A stretch of DNA of 54,756 nt from Syntrophomonadaceae bacterium (GCA_012729495.1 JAAYCZ010000021.1:1-54756), one strand, 5' to 3'; counted from the stretch's first letter, positions 9,902 through 19,766 are shown. Translations and numbers: made by a program. The notes: generated by a model not told the origin, from the sequence alone.

Positions 9902-10777
9902 CTACACCTTTTTTGATATCTTTTTACCCATCAGACCCTGGGGACGAACGATTAAAACCAGGATCAGGATGGCGAAGGCGATAGCATCCTTGTAGGAAGA
10001 GGAAAGGTAAGCTACCCCCATAATTTCCAATACCCCCAGGGTCAGGCCGCCGACCATGGCTCCCGGTACCGATCCGATTCCGCCCAGTACGGCAGCGGCG
10101 AAAGCCTTCAGACCGGCCATGGTACCCATATAAGGCCAGACCGCATTATAATAAATCCCCACCATAACCCCTCCGGCAGCGGCCAACGCTGAACCGATGG
10201 CAAAGGTGTAGGATATGACGCGATTGACATTGATTCCCATTAAAGAAGAAGCATCTATATCCTGGGAGCAGGCCCGCATGGCTTTGCCAATACGGGTTTT
10301 TTGAATCATCAACTGCAGGCCCACCATGAGAAATGCTGATACCAGCAGAATGATGATCTGCAGGGAGGAAACTTCCACCGAACCCAGATGAAATGTTTTC
10401 TCGTTCATAACCTGCGGATAGCGGGTGGTGTTGGTTCCACGCAGCAAGGCCATAAGCGTGGAAAGAAAAATCGATACTCCGATGGCACTGATCAGTGCTG
10501 ACAGGCGGGTAGATTTTCCCCGCAGGGGGCGATAGGCGATCCGTTCCACCAGTACACCCAACAACATACAAAAAGCCATAGCGCCAAGCAAGGCCCAAAA
10601 AATATTTACCCCGAAGGCCGCCACCAGGAACAAGCCCGCAAAAGCCCCGAACATGTAAATCTCTCCATGAGCAAAATTTATCAGCTGTACAATTCCGTAA
10701 ACCATCGTATAGCCCAGCGCAATCAATGCATAGGTGCTGCCCAGGGTCAGACCATTGATTAACTGTTCAAAGAACAT
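9902..10777 (-). CDS. livH: Branched-chain amino-acid ABC transporter permease
   Basis: MFFEQLINGLTLGSTYALIALGYTMVYGIVQLINFAHGEIYM...; track start 10957 moved to internal ATG at 10775-10777 with nearby GGAGG. Confidence 0.9.
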   Translation of the reverse strand: MFFEQLINGLTLGSTYALIALGYTMVYGIVQLINFAHGEIYMFGAFAGLFLVAAFGVNIFWALLGAMAFCMLLGVLVERIAYRPLRGKSTRLSALISAIGVSIFLSTLMALLRGTNTTRYPQVMNEKTFHLGSVEVSSLQIIILLVSAFLMVGLQLMIQKTRIGKAMRACSQDIDASSLMGINVNRVISYTFAIGSALAAAGGVMVGIYYNAVWPYMGTMAGLKAFAAAVLGGIGSVPGAMVGGLTLGVLEIMGVAYLSSSYKDAIAFAILILVLIVRPQGLMGKKISKKV

Positions 10778-10952
10778 AAGTTTCCTCCCGGCAAGTCTAG
10801 TTGATTGATTATTATATATACTGCGACACCCAAACATAAATATTATATCATCTATTGCGGCTGCGCAAACGATAAACTGAAAATACAGTTTGCTGTCTTT
10901 TAAAAAATGCAGCGGTAAAGAAGTGCGAGAGCACTGAAAAAGTACATGCTTA

Positions 10953-11003
10953 GTCATCCTGAGGAGCCAAAGGTGACGAAGCGACGCTGCCGCTCAGCAT
11001 GAC
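10953..11003. repeat. Imperfect inverted repeat, possible dispersed intergenic repeat
   Basis: GTCATcCTGAG ... CTCAGcATGAC arms flanking ggagccaaaggtgacgaagcgacgctgccg, in the livK-livH spacer. Confidence 0.45.
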
Positions 11004-11129
11004 ACATTTAAGAGACTTTTCCAGCAGCCTCGGAAGTGCTCCTTTATGGGCATAATATACAGGTCTTTAGCTCCTCACAACCGGTCTGGCTCAATATAGC
11101 CGACGGAAAAACATCTTAGCTCAAAGAAA

Positions 11130-11147
11130 CCGGAACTCAAGCTCCGG
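11130..11147. other. Hairpin in livK-livH intercistronic region
   Basis: CCGGAaCT-ca-AGcTCCGG; minus strand continues with TTTCTTT. Confidence 0.45.
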
Positions 11148-11201
11148 GGAACTCGAGATCCGGCTTTCACAATCCATATATGCTCAGTATAAACGTGACA
11201 A

Positions 11202-12386
11202 CTAAATATTGACTGGGATTTTGTCTTCCAATGCAAATTTGCCGTTTTTGATGGTTAAAAGGCAGACCGGGCTCTTGACTGGTTCACGATCCGGGCGGAT
11301 GGTAGTTTTGCCAGATACCCCGGGATAATCCTTTAATTGCGCCAGTTTGTCCTTGAAAACAGTAGGATCTGCACTCTGCGCTTCTTCCATGGCTTTGGCC
11401 AGGATCATGACGGCATCATAGTATTGAGCTGAGAACATGTCCGGATCTTCATTGTATTTGGCCTGATAGGCTTTAATGAATTTATCAGTTTCGGGACTGG
11501 GCTGATCACTGGAGAAACCGCAATACAAAATAACTTTTTCTTCTACTGCAGATTGTCCCAGTTTGGCCAGATCCTGTCCATACAGACCGTCGCCGCCGAT
11601 TAATTTAATATCGAGGCCTTTCTTCTTCACTTCATTCATAATTAAAGCAGCTTCCGTATAGTAACCGGTGAAAACCAACACATCGGCTTTAGCATTTTTC
11701 AGTTTGGTTACCTGAGCGGTAAAATCGGTTTCACCATCGTTAACGCTGTCTTCCAGTACTATTTTTCCGCCTTTGGCCAATATCGCTTCTTTAAATACCG
11801 GGGTCAGAGCAGTACTGTAACCATTGTTCAGGGAAGTAATAATCGCAATATTCTTCCAGCCCTGTTTGTTGATCATCCAATCCACCACGGCCGGAGCGGC
11901 AAATTTATCCAGCAGCGTATTTCTGAATACATAATCTCCAATTTCCACCACACCTGCTCCGGTGGCACCGGCTGAGAAAATAACCACTTTATTTTTCTGG
12001 GCAATATCTGCCGCTACCTTAGTCAGACCGGTACAGGGATCGCCTACCATGGCGGCAACCTTGTCCTGGGTTATATATTTGGTGGCAATATTGGCGATCT
12101 CACTGCTCTCGCCTTTGTTGTCTTCATAAATACCTTCCAGTTGTTTGCCCAGTACGCCTCCCTGAGCATTTATTTCATCAATTGCCATCTTCATGCCTTT
12201 TTCCCCAGGCAGTCCGTAATTGGCCACGGAACCGGTTTTGGCGCCTAAAAATCCCAGCTTGATGGTATCCTGATCAGAAGCTTTTCCATTCCCCTTGCTT
12301 CCTCCACAGCCGGCCAATAATGTGGTAAGCATCATAAAACATAACAGCAGCGCAACATTTTTTCTAAAATTAATTTTCAAAATCAA
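11202..12386 (-). CDS. livK: ABC transporter substrate-binding lipoprotein (branched-chain amino acid type)
   Basis: Lipobox LLAGCG; Peripla_BP_6 features IKLGFLGAKTGSVANYGLPGEKGMKMAIDEINAQGGV. Confidence 0.92.
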   Translation of the reverse strand: MILKINFRKNVALLLCFMMLTTLLAGCGGSKGNGKASDQDTIKLGFLGAKTGSVANYGLPGEKGMKMAIDEINAQGGVLGKQLEGIYEDNKGESSEIANIATKYITQDKVAAMVGDPCTGLTKVAADIAQKNKVVIFSAGATGAGVVEIGDYVFRNTLLDKFAAPAVVDWMINKQGWKNIAIITSLNNGYSTALTPVFKEAILAKGGKIVLEDSVNDGETDFTAQVTKLKNAKADVLVFTGYYTEAALIMNEVKKKGLDIKLIGGDGLYGQDLAKLGQSAVEEKVILYCGFSSDQPSPETDKFIKAYQAKYNEDPDMFSAQYYDAVMILAKAMEEAQSADPTVFKDKLAQLKDYPGVSGKTTIRPDREPVKSPVCLLTIKNGKFALEDKIPVNI

Positions 12387-12562
12387 TGCCCCTCCTTACA
12401 CAAAATTTTAAAATATTACATTGTCAATAAATTTATACTGACAATCGATTAAGATTCCCCTCCTCCCCCGGTCAGAAAAAGTCCAATAAACATATTATTC
12501 ATTAAACTTTTAAAAAATCCTGCCTTTATAAACAAAATTGTATAATTATTCGAAAAAACGGG

Positions 12563-12700
12563 TCAGGTATCCAATGAATAGATCAGATTGTATCTTTTTT
12601 CTCCTTCCGGACAGGTGATGGCCAGCAAACGGCCTGGTTTTTCTTCAAATCTACGGATTACCCGGAACGGATCATTAGTGGCAACGTTAATAATAAACAT
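12563..12700 (-). CDS. Small ORF, 45 aa, unknown
   Basis: MFIINVATNDPFRVIRRFEEKPGRLLAITCPEGEKRYNLIYSLDT*; 12 nt after the YkgJ stop, AGGAGA just upstream of ATG; absent from ORF track. Confidence 0.6.
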   Translation of the reverse strand: MFIINVATNDPFRVIRRFEEKPGRLLAITCPEGEKRYNLIYSLDT

Positions 12701-12712
12701 TTAGGTCTCCTT

Positions 12713-13357
12713 TCATGACACAAATAATCCCAGCGGAATATCGCTGTAATCGTCGGCCTGCAGAAAAGATTCCACCATTTGGGTATGGCGATATTGCTCC
12801 AGCAGCTGCAAAAAAAGCAAATCAAAACTGCTCCGGGATGCATCCCCGGTCTGTGGCAAAAGTCCCTGCTGTTCAGCAAATACCTGCGTTGCTGCCGCCC
12901 CGGCCCAGCTTATCTTATAGATCAGTTCTTCCGTTTGACCCTGCAGCGGGGTACAGATATAAAAGCGGCAAATGAGAGAGCGCAGCGCATAGATGCTGCA
13001 GATTCGTTCCTGCAAAAAAATACAGGGATCAGGACTCAACCTCAGCAAACCGGCGGCAAGTTTTTCTTTTTGAAAATATTGCCGGATGAAATCCTGGTAG
13101 TCAAGATCAAGCCGGGCTGCTATTTTTTTAAATGCTATCAGATCCGGGATCACATAAGCACTATTGCAGCAATTGACCTGACAGGCCTTGCAGGCATCGT
13201 GATAAGCAGCGGCATATTCTTTATGAATCAGGGTATCATCACACAGCGGCTGCCACGCATCGAGCAAGTCCTGCAGGCTGGCTGAATCATCCTCAACCTT
13301 GATTCCCAGCAATATTTTGCCGTTATCCTCTTTTTGACCGATAGAAACTTTACTCAT
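12713..13357 (-). CDS. YkgJ family cysteine cluster protein
   Basis: CKACQVNCCNSAYVIPDLIAFKKIAARL...PCIFLQERICSIYALRSLICRFYIC. Confidence 0.8.
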   Translation of the reverse strand: MSKVSIGQKEDNGKILLGIKVEDDSASLQDLLDAWQPLCDDTLIHKEYAAAYHDACKACQVNCCNSAYVIPDLIAFKKIAARLDLDYQDFIRQYFQKEKLAAGLLRLSPDPCIFLQERICSIYALRSLICRFYICTPLQGQTEELIYKISWAGAAATQVFAEQQGLLPQTGDASRSSFDLLFLQLLEQYRHTQMVESFLQADDYSDIPLGLFVS

Positions 13358-13965
13358 TCCCAGATTACATCCTCTTTAATGACCCGGGCCGGATTGCCGC
13401 CCACCAGCGTGTAGGGGGGTACGTCTTTGGTAACGACGGCATTGTTGGCCACGATTGCCCCCTCCCCGATCGTTACGCCCTTTAATATGACCGCCCGGCA
13501 TCCTATCCAGACATGATCTTTAAGCAGGATGGGAGCAATTTTGGTGGTCGGTACCTCACCTTTTAACCCGAACGGATGGGAAGAAGTATCCATAAACAAA
13601 ACGTGCCAGGATATGGCACAATTTTTGCCGATGTTGATTTCTTTTACCGCCAGGAGATTGCTGAAGTCAGCTATATAGGTATTATCACCAATATAAATAC
13701 GCGCGTTGTCGCCCATGGAAATACGCACATACCTCTCCAGCAGCACGTTGTTGCCGACATGAATTTGGGCGCCTTTACCGAGATAAAACTCCTTGGGATT
13801 GCGGGCCCGGAAATTCTCGCCACAGGAGGCCAGCTTTTTTTTCACCAGATAGGTATTGTATTTATCCTGAAGTTCTTTCCATCTCTGCACTGTTTCCAGC
13901 TCCCCGACTCTATCTTTGCAATTTGCGGTAAATTTCTTCCAGTATCTCACCGGTGCTGCCAACAC
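13354..13965 (-). CDS. Left-handed beta-helix (hexapeptide) acyltransferase
   Basis: Hexapeptide repeats, IAPILLKDHVWIGCRAVILKGVTIGEGAIVANNAVVTKDVPPYTLVGGNPARVI; start uncertain (overlaps sirtuin 3' end). Confidence 0.85.
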   Translation of the reverse strand: MLAAPVRYWKKFTANCKDRVGELETVQRWKELQDKYNTYLVKKKLASCGENFRARNPKEFYLGKGAQIHVGNNVLLERYVRISMGDNARIYIGDNTYIADFSNLLAVKEINIGKNCAISWHVLFMDTSSHPFGLKGEVPTTKIAPILLKDHVWIGCRAVILKGVTIGEGAIVANNAVVTKDVPPYTLVGGNPARVIKEDVIWE

Positions 13966-14680
13966 TTACATCCAGTTTATAGCGGGCAGCATAGTCCAAT
14001 TGGGTCGGGCCTTTGTTGATGATTACCAGATCCTTGGCCAGGGTACAAAATTCATTGACAAAACCGGCTAGCGGATAAACCGTCAAAGAAGAACCGATTA
14101 CGATCAGCAGGCGGGCGTCAAGGATAAGCTGACGGGCGCCGATGTAATTGTTTATGTTTTCTCCGAACAGGACTACATTCGGTTTGATGACTGCGCCGCA
14201 AGTACTGCAATGAGGTACTGTTTCAGTATTGTCCGCAAAATATTCATGATCATATATTTTTTGGCAGCGGGAGTTCATGCAAATAAACTCCTCGGCATTG
14301 CCATGCACCGCAATGACATTGCGGCTACCGGCCTGCTGATGCAGATTATCAATATTTTGTGTTACAACCCCTTTTATCATTCCCTGTTCTTCGAGGCGGG
14401 CCAGGATTTTATGCGCCTGGCTGGGCTCCACCTCAGGAAACTTGAAATACTGACGATAGAAACTGTAGAACTGGTCAGGATGAGCTTTAAAAAAGTCAAT
14501 ATTGATGATACGCATAACCCGGTCCTCGCCTAATTGCCGGTAGATACCCTTATCGCCCCGAAAGTCGGGAATACCTGCTTCGGTGCTGATTCCCGCCCCG
14601 GTTACAACCACCGTGTTTTGGGTAAGTCTCATCAGATTGGCTATCTGCTCGATCATGTCCGCCATTTTATCCCTCCCCAT
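13910..14680 (-). CDS. cobB: NAD-dependent protein deacylase (SIR2 family)
   Basis: VVTGAGISTEAGIPDFR, TQNIDNLHQQAGSRNVIAVHG, zinc Cys pairs, GSSLTVYPL. Confidence 0.93.
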   Translation of the reverse strand: MGRDKMADMIEQIANLMRLTQNTVVVTGAGISTEAGIPDFRGDKGIYRQLGEDRVMRIINIDFFKAHPDQFYSFYRQYFKFPEVEPSQAHKILARLEEQGMIKGVVTQNIDNLHQQAGSRNVIAVHGNAEEFICMNSRCQKIYDHEYFADNTETVPHCSTCGAVIKPNVVLFGENINNYIGARQLILDARLLIVIGSSLTVYPLAGFVNEFCTLAKDLVIINKGPTQLDYAARYKLDVSVGSTGEILEEIYRKLQR

Positions 14681-15116
14681 TCAGCTCCTTGACGCCCTGC
14701 CGAGCCAGTTGGTCACAACGCTCGTTCCACTCATTGCCGGCATGGCCTTTGACTTTTTCCAGCCGCACCCGGTTTTTACCGGTCAGATAAACCAGTTCCC
14801 GCCATAGATCCTGATTGGCCACCGCTTCCTTTTTACTGTTGCGCCAACCGTTTTTCTGCCAGTTTTCTATCCAATTCTGCTTAAAGGCATTGACTACGTA
14901 AGCGCTGTCAGAATAAACGATAACATCCCAGCCGCTTACTTTCAGTGCTTTTAAAGCTTCAATTACCGCCTTTATTTCCATGCGCTGATTGGTGGTGTCA
15001 GGCTCACCACCATAGATTTCCTTGACCCGGTCACCATGCAAAAGCACTGCTCCCCATCCACCCGGGCCGGGATTGCCTGAACAGGCTCCGTCTGTATAAA
15101 TACTTATTTGCTTCAC
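14667..15116 (-). CDS. rnhA: Ribonuclease HI
   Basis: KQISIYTDGACSGNPGPGGWGAVL, MEIKAVIEAL, SDSAYVVNA, VKGHAGNEWNERCDQLA; probable GTG start at 15114-15116 with GGGAG. Confidence 0.94.
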   Translation of the reverse strand: MKQISIYTDGACSGNPGPGGWGAVLLHGDRVKEIYGGEPDTTNQRMEIKAVIEALKALKVSGWDVIVYSDSAYVVNAFKQNWIENWQKNGWRNSKKEAVANQDLWRELVYLTGKNRVRLEKVKGHAGNEWNERCDQLARQGVKELNGEG

Positions 15117-15398
15117 GTTTTCTCCCTTATTTGTGAAATCTTCCGAACTTTTATAACACTGTGAGTAAACCGATCCTGCCCACAGGATATCCAAAGCTCT
15201 AATAAATCTTCGCCAACTCTTCCTTAACATCCTTCCTGAGCAAATATTTTTATCTTCTTTAGAATTATCATCCCGGAAAACAGCAATGATAATAAACGCT
15301 AAATGCGCATTTTTAAACCTATAAAACATCCCCGGGCAGTGATTAAGTTACGTTTAGATAAAGTTTAATTTTTCGCTTTTTCAAAACGAATACTTGAT

Positions 15399-15701
15399 TT
15401 AGGCTTCCTGGATTTTTTTATCCGTGCTTTCCGACTGAGCCACATAGCCACCAATATCGCCATCCAACAGGGCCTGATTATCTTTTTGCCGCTCTTGGTT
15501 TATACTTCTGGCCCGGTCTTTCAGCTGGCTGTTATCGGTGGTATAAAAACCTGAGCCTTTAAAAACAATCCCCACATTTTTGCTGATCAATCTTTCCACT
15601 TTTCCGCCGCACTCAGGGCAAGTGGTCAGTGCTGCTTCGCTTATCTTCTGCACTTTTTCAAATTTACCGCAATTTTCACATCTATAATCGTATATAGGCA
15701 T
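15399..15701 (-). CDS. FmdB family zinc-ribbon protein
   Basis: MPIYDYRCENCGKFEKVQKISEAALTTCPECGGKVERLISKNVGIVFKGSGFYTTD. Confidence 0.92.
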   Translation of the reverse strand: MPIYDYRCENCGKFEKVQKISEAALTTCPECGGKVERLISKNVGIVFKGSGFYTTDNSQLKDRARSINQERQKDNQALLDGDIGGYVAQSESTDKKIQEA

Positions 15702-15809
15702 GAATCTTCACCTCTTCTGAAAGATAATAACACATTATTATTTATATTTTTCAACTGGATTTGTCAAGCTAATTCATTGGGCTTATTCAAGATACAAGGC
15801 AGGCATCGC

Positions 15810-16520
15810 TTATAAAAGACCGCTGCTGACACTATAATAGACAACGATTGACATGAAACCGTTCCAAACACCATGAGCGAGGGTTGAAGCCCAAATACTA
15901 TCGGTTTTTTCATATATATAACATAATCCTGCACCGCCTATGGCCAGGGGAATGGTTCGCCACAGATCAAAGTGAACCAGGCCAAAAAGCAGTCCGGCCG
16001 AAAGTGCCCCCCAAAACGGACCAAGATGTTGCCTAAAAACCGGATAGATCATACCTCGATAATAAAGTTCCTCGGAAAAAGGAGCCAGGATTGCCCCCGC
16101 CGCAAATACCGGCAAAAATACCCTCCACCCATGAGCTGAGCGCAGCACCTCTTCAAAATACTGCGGTGGAATTTCAGGCTGGAACTGCTTGATAATAAAT
16201 CCCAACACAACAACTGTCACGATCAATACGATGCCGCCTAATAAACCATATTTAAATAATTTTTTCAGGGTGACTGCTTTTAAACCCAGATCAGACCAGC
16301 TTGCGCCAGTGGTAACTATGGCAAAAAACCAAACCAGCAAAACGGTAACTATAAATTGAATGAAAAAAACCACTAGAAAATACCCGGCTTCCCCCATGCC
16401 CAGGCCGGCACTTAATTCGACCAGATTAGGGCTGAACCAGGAAACTAAAAAACCAACCACGGTTATAACCAGATAGACCAGAATAATTTCCATCCAACCC
16501 CAACGGGGTTTATCCTCCAA
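15810..16520 (-). CDS. CPBP family intramembrane metalloprotease (Abi/CAAX)
   Basis: PFSEELYYRGMIYPVFR, GLLFGLVHFDLWR, ASTLAHGVWNG. Confidence 0.9.
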   Translation of the reverse strand: MEDKPRWGWMEIILVYLVITVVGFLVSWFSPNLVELSAGLGMGEAGYFLVVFFIQFIVTVLLVWFFAIVTTGASWSDLGLKAVTLKKLFKYGLLGGIVLIVTVVVLGFIIKQFQPEIPPQYFEEVLRSAHGWRVFLPVFAAGAILAPFSEELYYRGMIYPVFRQHLGPFWGALSAGLLFGLVHFDLWRTIPLAIGGAGLCYIYEKTDSIWASTLAHGVWNGFMSIVVYYSVSSGLL

Positions 16521-16627
16521 ATTTTTACCTCCTTTGCCTTAGGTTTTTATAAAACATGTTGCCGCAGCATCAAACTTGGCGGCCAGTAAAAACTGCTTAT
16601 AAAATGGCTTTCCCGGGCATAATATTA

Positions 16628-16655
16628 ATAAAAGGCAGCTGGTTTGCGCCTTTTT
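16628..16655. terminator. Candidate hairpin/terminator upstream of DUF4912 gene
   Basis: AAAAGGC agctggtttgc GCCTTTT T. Confidence 0.4.
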
Positions 16656-16674
16656 ACGGGAAAGGATGGTGTAA

Positions 16675-17163
16675 ATGGTTCCCCTAATTTTTATTATTAT
16701 TGTAGTTACAGCCTTAAGCCTGTTGATTTACTGGGTAGTGGCAAGTAACAATACCACCGAACATATTAAACCTAAAACCGACCGCTTTCATTATGAACTT
16801 GCCCCAGAACTGTCGACCTATGGAGAAAGTGAATTATATGTCCCGCAAAATACAATAAAATTTAGCGGCAATGATGCTAAAAATATGCTGGCCTACTGGA
16901 ATCTAAGCCAGACAAAGTTTGAACAGGAGTCCCGGCACAATAAAATCATGCCCGATACGGAACGGATTGTGCTGCGCCTTTATGAAGTCAACGAATGGCG
17001 CACCTATTATGATATCAAGGTGAAAAGCCTGTCAGGCAGATGCCGTTTTGAGCTGCGGCCGGGTAATTATTATTACCTGGAATTGGGCATCAGCAGCCGG
17101 GATAAATTTATCTCCCTCCTGACTTCCAACCCAATTAAATTTCCTCACCCGGCAACGTCCTGA
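16675..17163 (+). CDS. DUF4912 domain protein
   Basis: N-terminal TM; NMLAYWNLSQTKFEQ ... YDIKVKSLSGRCRFELRPGNYYYLELGI resembles DUF4912. Confidence 0.65.
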   Translation: MVPLIFIIIVVTALSLLIYWVVASNNTTEHIKPKTDRFHYELAPELSTYGESELYVPQNTIKFSGNDAKNMLAYWNLSQTKFEQESRHNKIMPDTERIVLRLYEVNEWRTYYDIKVKSLSGRCRFELRPGNYYYLELGISSRDKFISLLTSNPIKFPHPATS

Positions 17164-17175
17164 TTAAAATTATAA

Positions 17176-17622
17176 TTACAAGCTATTCACCTGGAAGAAA
17201 GCCAGGGTGATGAGCAACAGCAGACTATAGCTAAAGAGGGTCAGGGCACTCATTCGTTCCAGACGCCAGTTGAAAAGCTTGGCTACCGGCTTGCGGCCGG
17301 CAAAAAATTGTCTGAAACTTAGCCCCAGCCACAAAAGATGGTATGATTCCAAAGCGATAACTGTAATCGTAAAGTAGTGCATGAAAGGATTACTGACCGT
17401 AAGCCAGGCCATTCCCAGATAACTTACTTCAATCAGCAGAGAAACCCAATACATCAGCCACATCCTGCCTTTGGAAGCAGGACCTGTTTGCACCATCCAC
17501 TGGGCTAACGATTTAAGTATCTCGAGTTCAAATGACTGAGGTTTTCCTTTTATAATACGAATAAAATACCAGGCGTAAAGTAAAAATAGTACAGCGGCAG
17601 CTATACCCAGTACCAAAGTCAT
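17176..17622 (-). CDS. Hypothetical membrane protein (about 4 TM)
   Basis: Hydrophobic segments over full ORF; no family recognised. Confidence 0.6.
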   Translation of the reverse strand: MTLVLGIAAAVLFLLYAWYFIRIIKGKPQSFELEILKSLAQWMVQTGPASKGRMWLMYWVSLLIEVSYLGMAWLTVSNPFMHYFTITVIALESYHLLWLGLSFRQFFAGRKPVAKLFNWRLERMSALTLFSYSLLLLITLAFFQVNSL

Positions 17623-17645
17623 AAATTACAACCCTTTCGGTGCTT

Positions 17646-18326
17646 CTAAAGAATAAGCTCCGTCCTTTCCAGACTTTGTATGGCTTTTTCAATTTCCCCC
17701 ATGATAAAAGCGCGATCCTCCGGCCGATGCACATAATCAAGCTTGTCTACCTTTATAGTCAGCAGCCGGGCAATATTGAAATCCTTATAATTATCTTCAT
17801 AGAACTGATTAAGCAGATTCCAGTATTCCCGCTCCACTTCGATCTCGTCCGGGCGTCCGCGTTTATGGATGCGGCGAATGGCCTCATCGGTATCGACTTT
17901 CAAATAAATCAGCAGACGGGGCGGATTAACATGTTCCAGCAGCGTATTCAAAAGATTATTATACACTGCATATTCTTCCGGAATCAGATAACCCTGTTGC
18001 AGATACATACGAGCAAATATCCGGTCTGAATAAATGGAACGATCCATCACCGCATGACCGACTTTCATGGCCTGTTGATATTGTTTGAAACGGTTGGTAA
18101 GAAAATTCGTCTGCATGGGAAAAGCCCATTTCTCCCGATCATAAAAAAATTTATGCAAAAGCCGGTTTTCGTCTTCAAACATTTCACTGAAAGGCTTTAG
18201 ATTCAATTCCTCGCATATAATCTTAACCAAGCTTGATTTGCCTACTCCGGTCACGCCATCAACGACGATTTCCACTCTATTTCCGCTATGCAAATTAACT
18301 CCCCTTCCCCCTTGCGCAAAATACAT
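17646..18326 (-). CDS. Deoxynucleoside kinase (dNK/dGK family)
   Basis: P-loop DGVTGVGKSSL, MDRSIYSDRIFA (DRS motif), IHKRGRPDEIE lid. Confidence 0.82.
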   Translation of the reverse strand: MYFAQGGRGVNLHSGNRVEIVVDGVTGVGKSSLVKIICEELNLKPFSEMFEDENRLLHKFFYDREKWAFPMQTNFLTNRFKQYQQAMKVGHAVMDRSIYSDRIFARMYLQQGYLIPEEYAVYNNLLNTLLEHVNPPRLLIYLKVDTDEAIRRIHKRGRPDEIEVEREYWNLLNQFYEDNYKDFNIARLLTIKVDKLDYVHRPEDRAFIMGEIEKAIQSLERTELIL

Positions 18327-18400
18327 AGTAATTATGATTTCAAAACTAATTATACTACTACCGCAAGCAGATTTAAAAGTCCGGGGACAGATGACCTCAA

Positions 18401-19762
18401 CTAAGCTTCACTTTCCAAAATCTGACCGGTGTTGCGTACTTTGGTACGCAGCCGCACTTTGCCGCCCCATAAACGGGCAATATAATGAAGGGTTTCATGG
18501 GCATATTTGATCTGTAGTTCCTTGCCTTCCCATTCATGTTCCAGATATAAAATCCGTTCCTCCTTTTTCACTTCCATGACCTTTACGTTGGGAACCATAC
18601 CCATGCCCACCTGTCCGGCCAGGGTATTCCTGATTTGTTTCCAGCCTTCCTCGTCGGCAACTTCGGTAATAACATAATCACGGGGGCCTTTTTTATTGTA
18701 GGCAAACAGATTTAATTCATCGCACAGCTCCCCGGTCAGATATCGGCGAATAAAAGAGCTATCCCGCTCCTGTTCCCGAACTTTAAAAATAAAGTCCGGC
18801 TCCTGGGGATGACGCCTTTCCAAATCCGAAAAAATTACAAAGCCCAGGTGATAGGGATTGATCCCTCCTTCATGAGGGCGCAAAACCTGATTGTGCCGGA
18901 TGATGAATTCCAGATAAAGCGGCTGGGGCAGATCCAGTTGATTAAGCAGACGATAATGCCAGAAGCTGGCCCATCCTTCATTCATAATTTTCGTCTCGAT
19001 CTGGGGCAGAAAATAAGCGCTTTCCTCTCTGATCATCTGCAAAATGTCCTTTTCCCATTCACTTAAAGGAGCATAGCGAATAAGAAAATAAAGGATATCA
19101 TCCTCCGGCTCCAACGGTATGCGCTGCAAATCGGGTAATTTATGCGGACTGCTTTTTTCCAGCAAGGGATGGGCTGGAGGGGAAGGCAGAGCTTGTTGCA
19201 GCAAGCGTTCCTGCTGGCTTTTTTCATCCTCGTGTTTTTGTCCCACCTGACGGCAGCATTGCAAACGCAAGGCATGGGCAGCGTCCAGCACTCTTTCCAC
19301 CCGGTTATAACCAATACTGGGATCACTGATATAGGAACGGATTCTGCGGGCATGGGATTTAAACATTTCCAGCACCAGCTCCGCCCGGGTACCATCCCTG
19401 AACAAGCGGTTGTTGCGAAAAAAATCGTTGTGCCCATATACATGAGCCATGGTTAAAATCTGCAAAAGCAAGGTGTTGTCTTTCATCAAATAGGCCAGAC
19501 AGGGATTTGAATTGATTACCATCTCATACGGCAACCCGCTCAGGTTATAGCGGTAGTAAGTTTTTTTTCTTTCATAAGCTTTACCGAAACTCCAGTGGGG
19601 ATAGCGAGCGGGCATACCCATATAGGCCTCATAGTTAAGCATTTCTTCATAATCACAGATTTCGAATTCCTGCGGGTAGGGATTGAGTCCGCTTTTTTCA
19701 ACCAATGCCTCGATTTTTTTATTCCATTCCCGCAGCTCCTGCATACTGAAATTACTGCTCAA
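18401..19762 (-). CDS. spoVR: SpoVR family protein
   Basis: LNPYPQEFEICDYEEMLNYEAYMGMPARYPHWSFGKAYE, NEGWASFWHYRLL; followed in order by yhbH and prkA. Confidence 0.95.
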   Translation of the reverse strand: MSSNFSMQELREWNKKIEALVEKSGLNPYPQEFEICDYEEMLNYEAYMGMPARYPHWSFGKAYERKKTYYRYNLSGLPYEMVINSNPCLAYLMKDNTLLLQILTMAHVYGHNDFFRNNRLFRDGTRAELVLEMFKSHARRIRSYISDPSIGYNRVERVLDAAHALRLQCCRQVGQKHEDEKSQQERLLQQALPSPPAHPLLEKSSPHKLPDLQRIPLEPEDDILYFLIRYAPLSEWEKDILQMIREESAYFLPQIETKIMNEGWASFWHYRLLNQLDLPQPLYLEFIIRHNQVLRPHEGGINPYHLGFVIFSDLERRHPQEPDFIFKVREQERDSSFIRRYLTGELCDELNLFAYNKKGPRDYVITEVADEEGWKQIRNTLAGQVGMGMVPNVKVMEVKKEERILYLEHEWEGKELQIKYAHETLHYIARLWGGKVRLRTKVRNTGQILESEA

Positions 19763-19766
19763 TCCT

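Noticed and set aside
10778-10957. N-terminal extension of livH in the ORF track
   Set aside because: LivH homology begins at MFFEQLINGLTLGS with its own RBS; the extension covers the intergenic spacer
18381-18396. ccggggacagatgacc beside the spoVR stop, resembling REP/RAYT-type repeat sequence
   Set aside because: Single short occurrence with no partner repeat or transposase in the window
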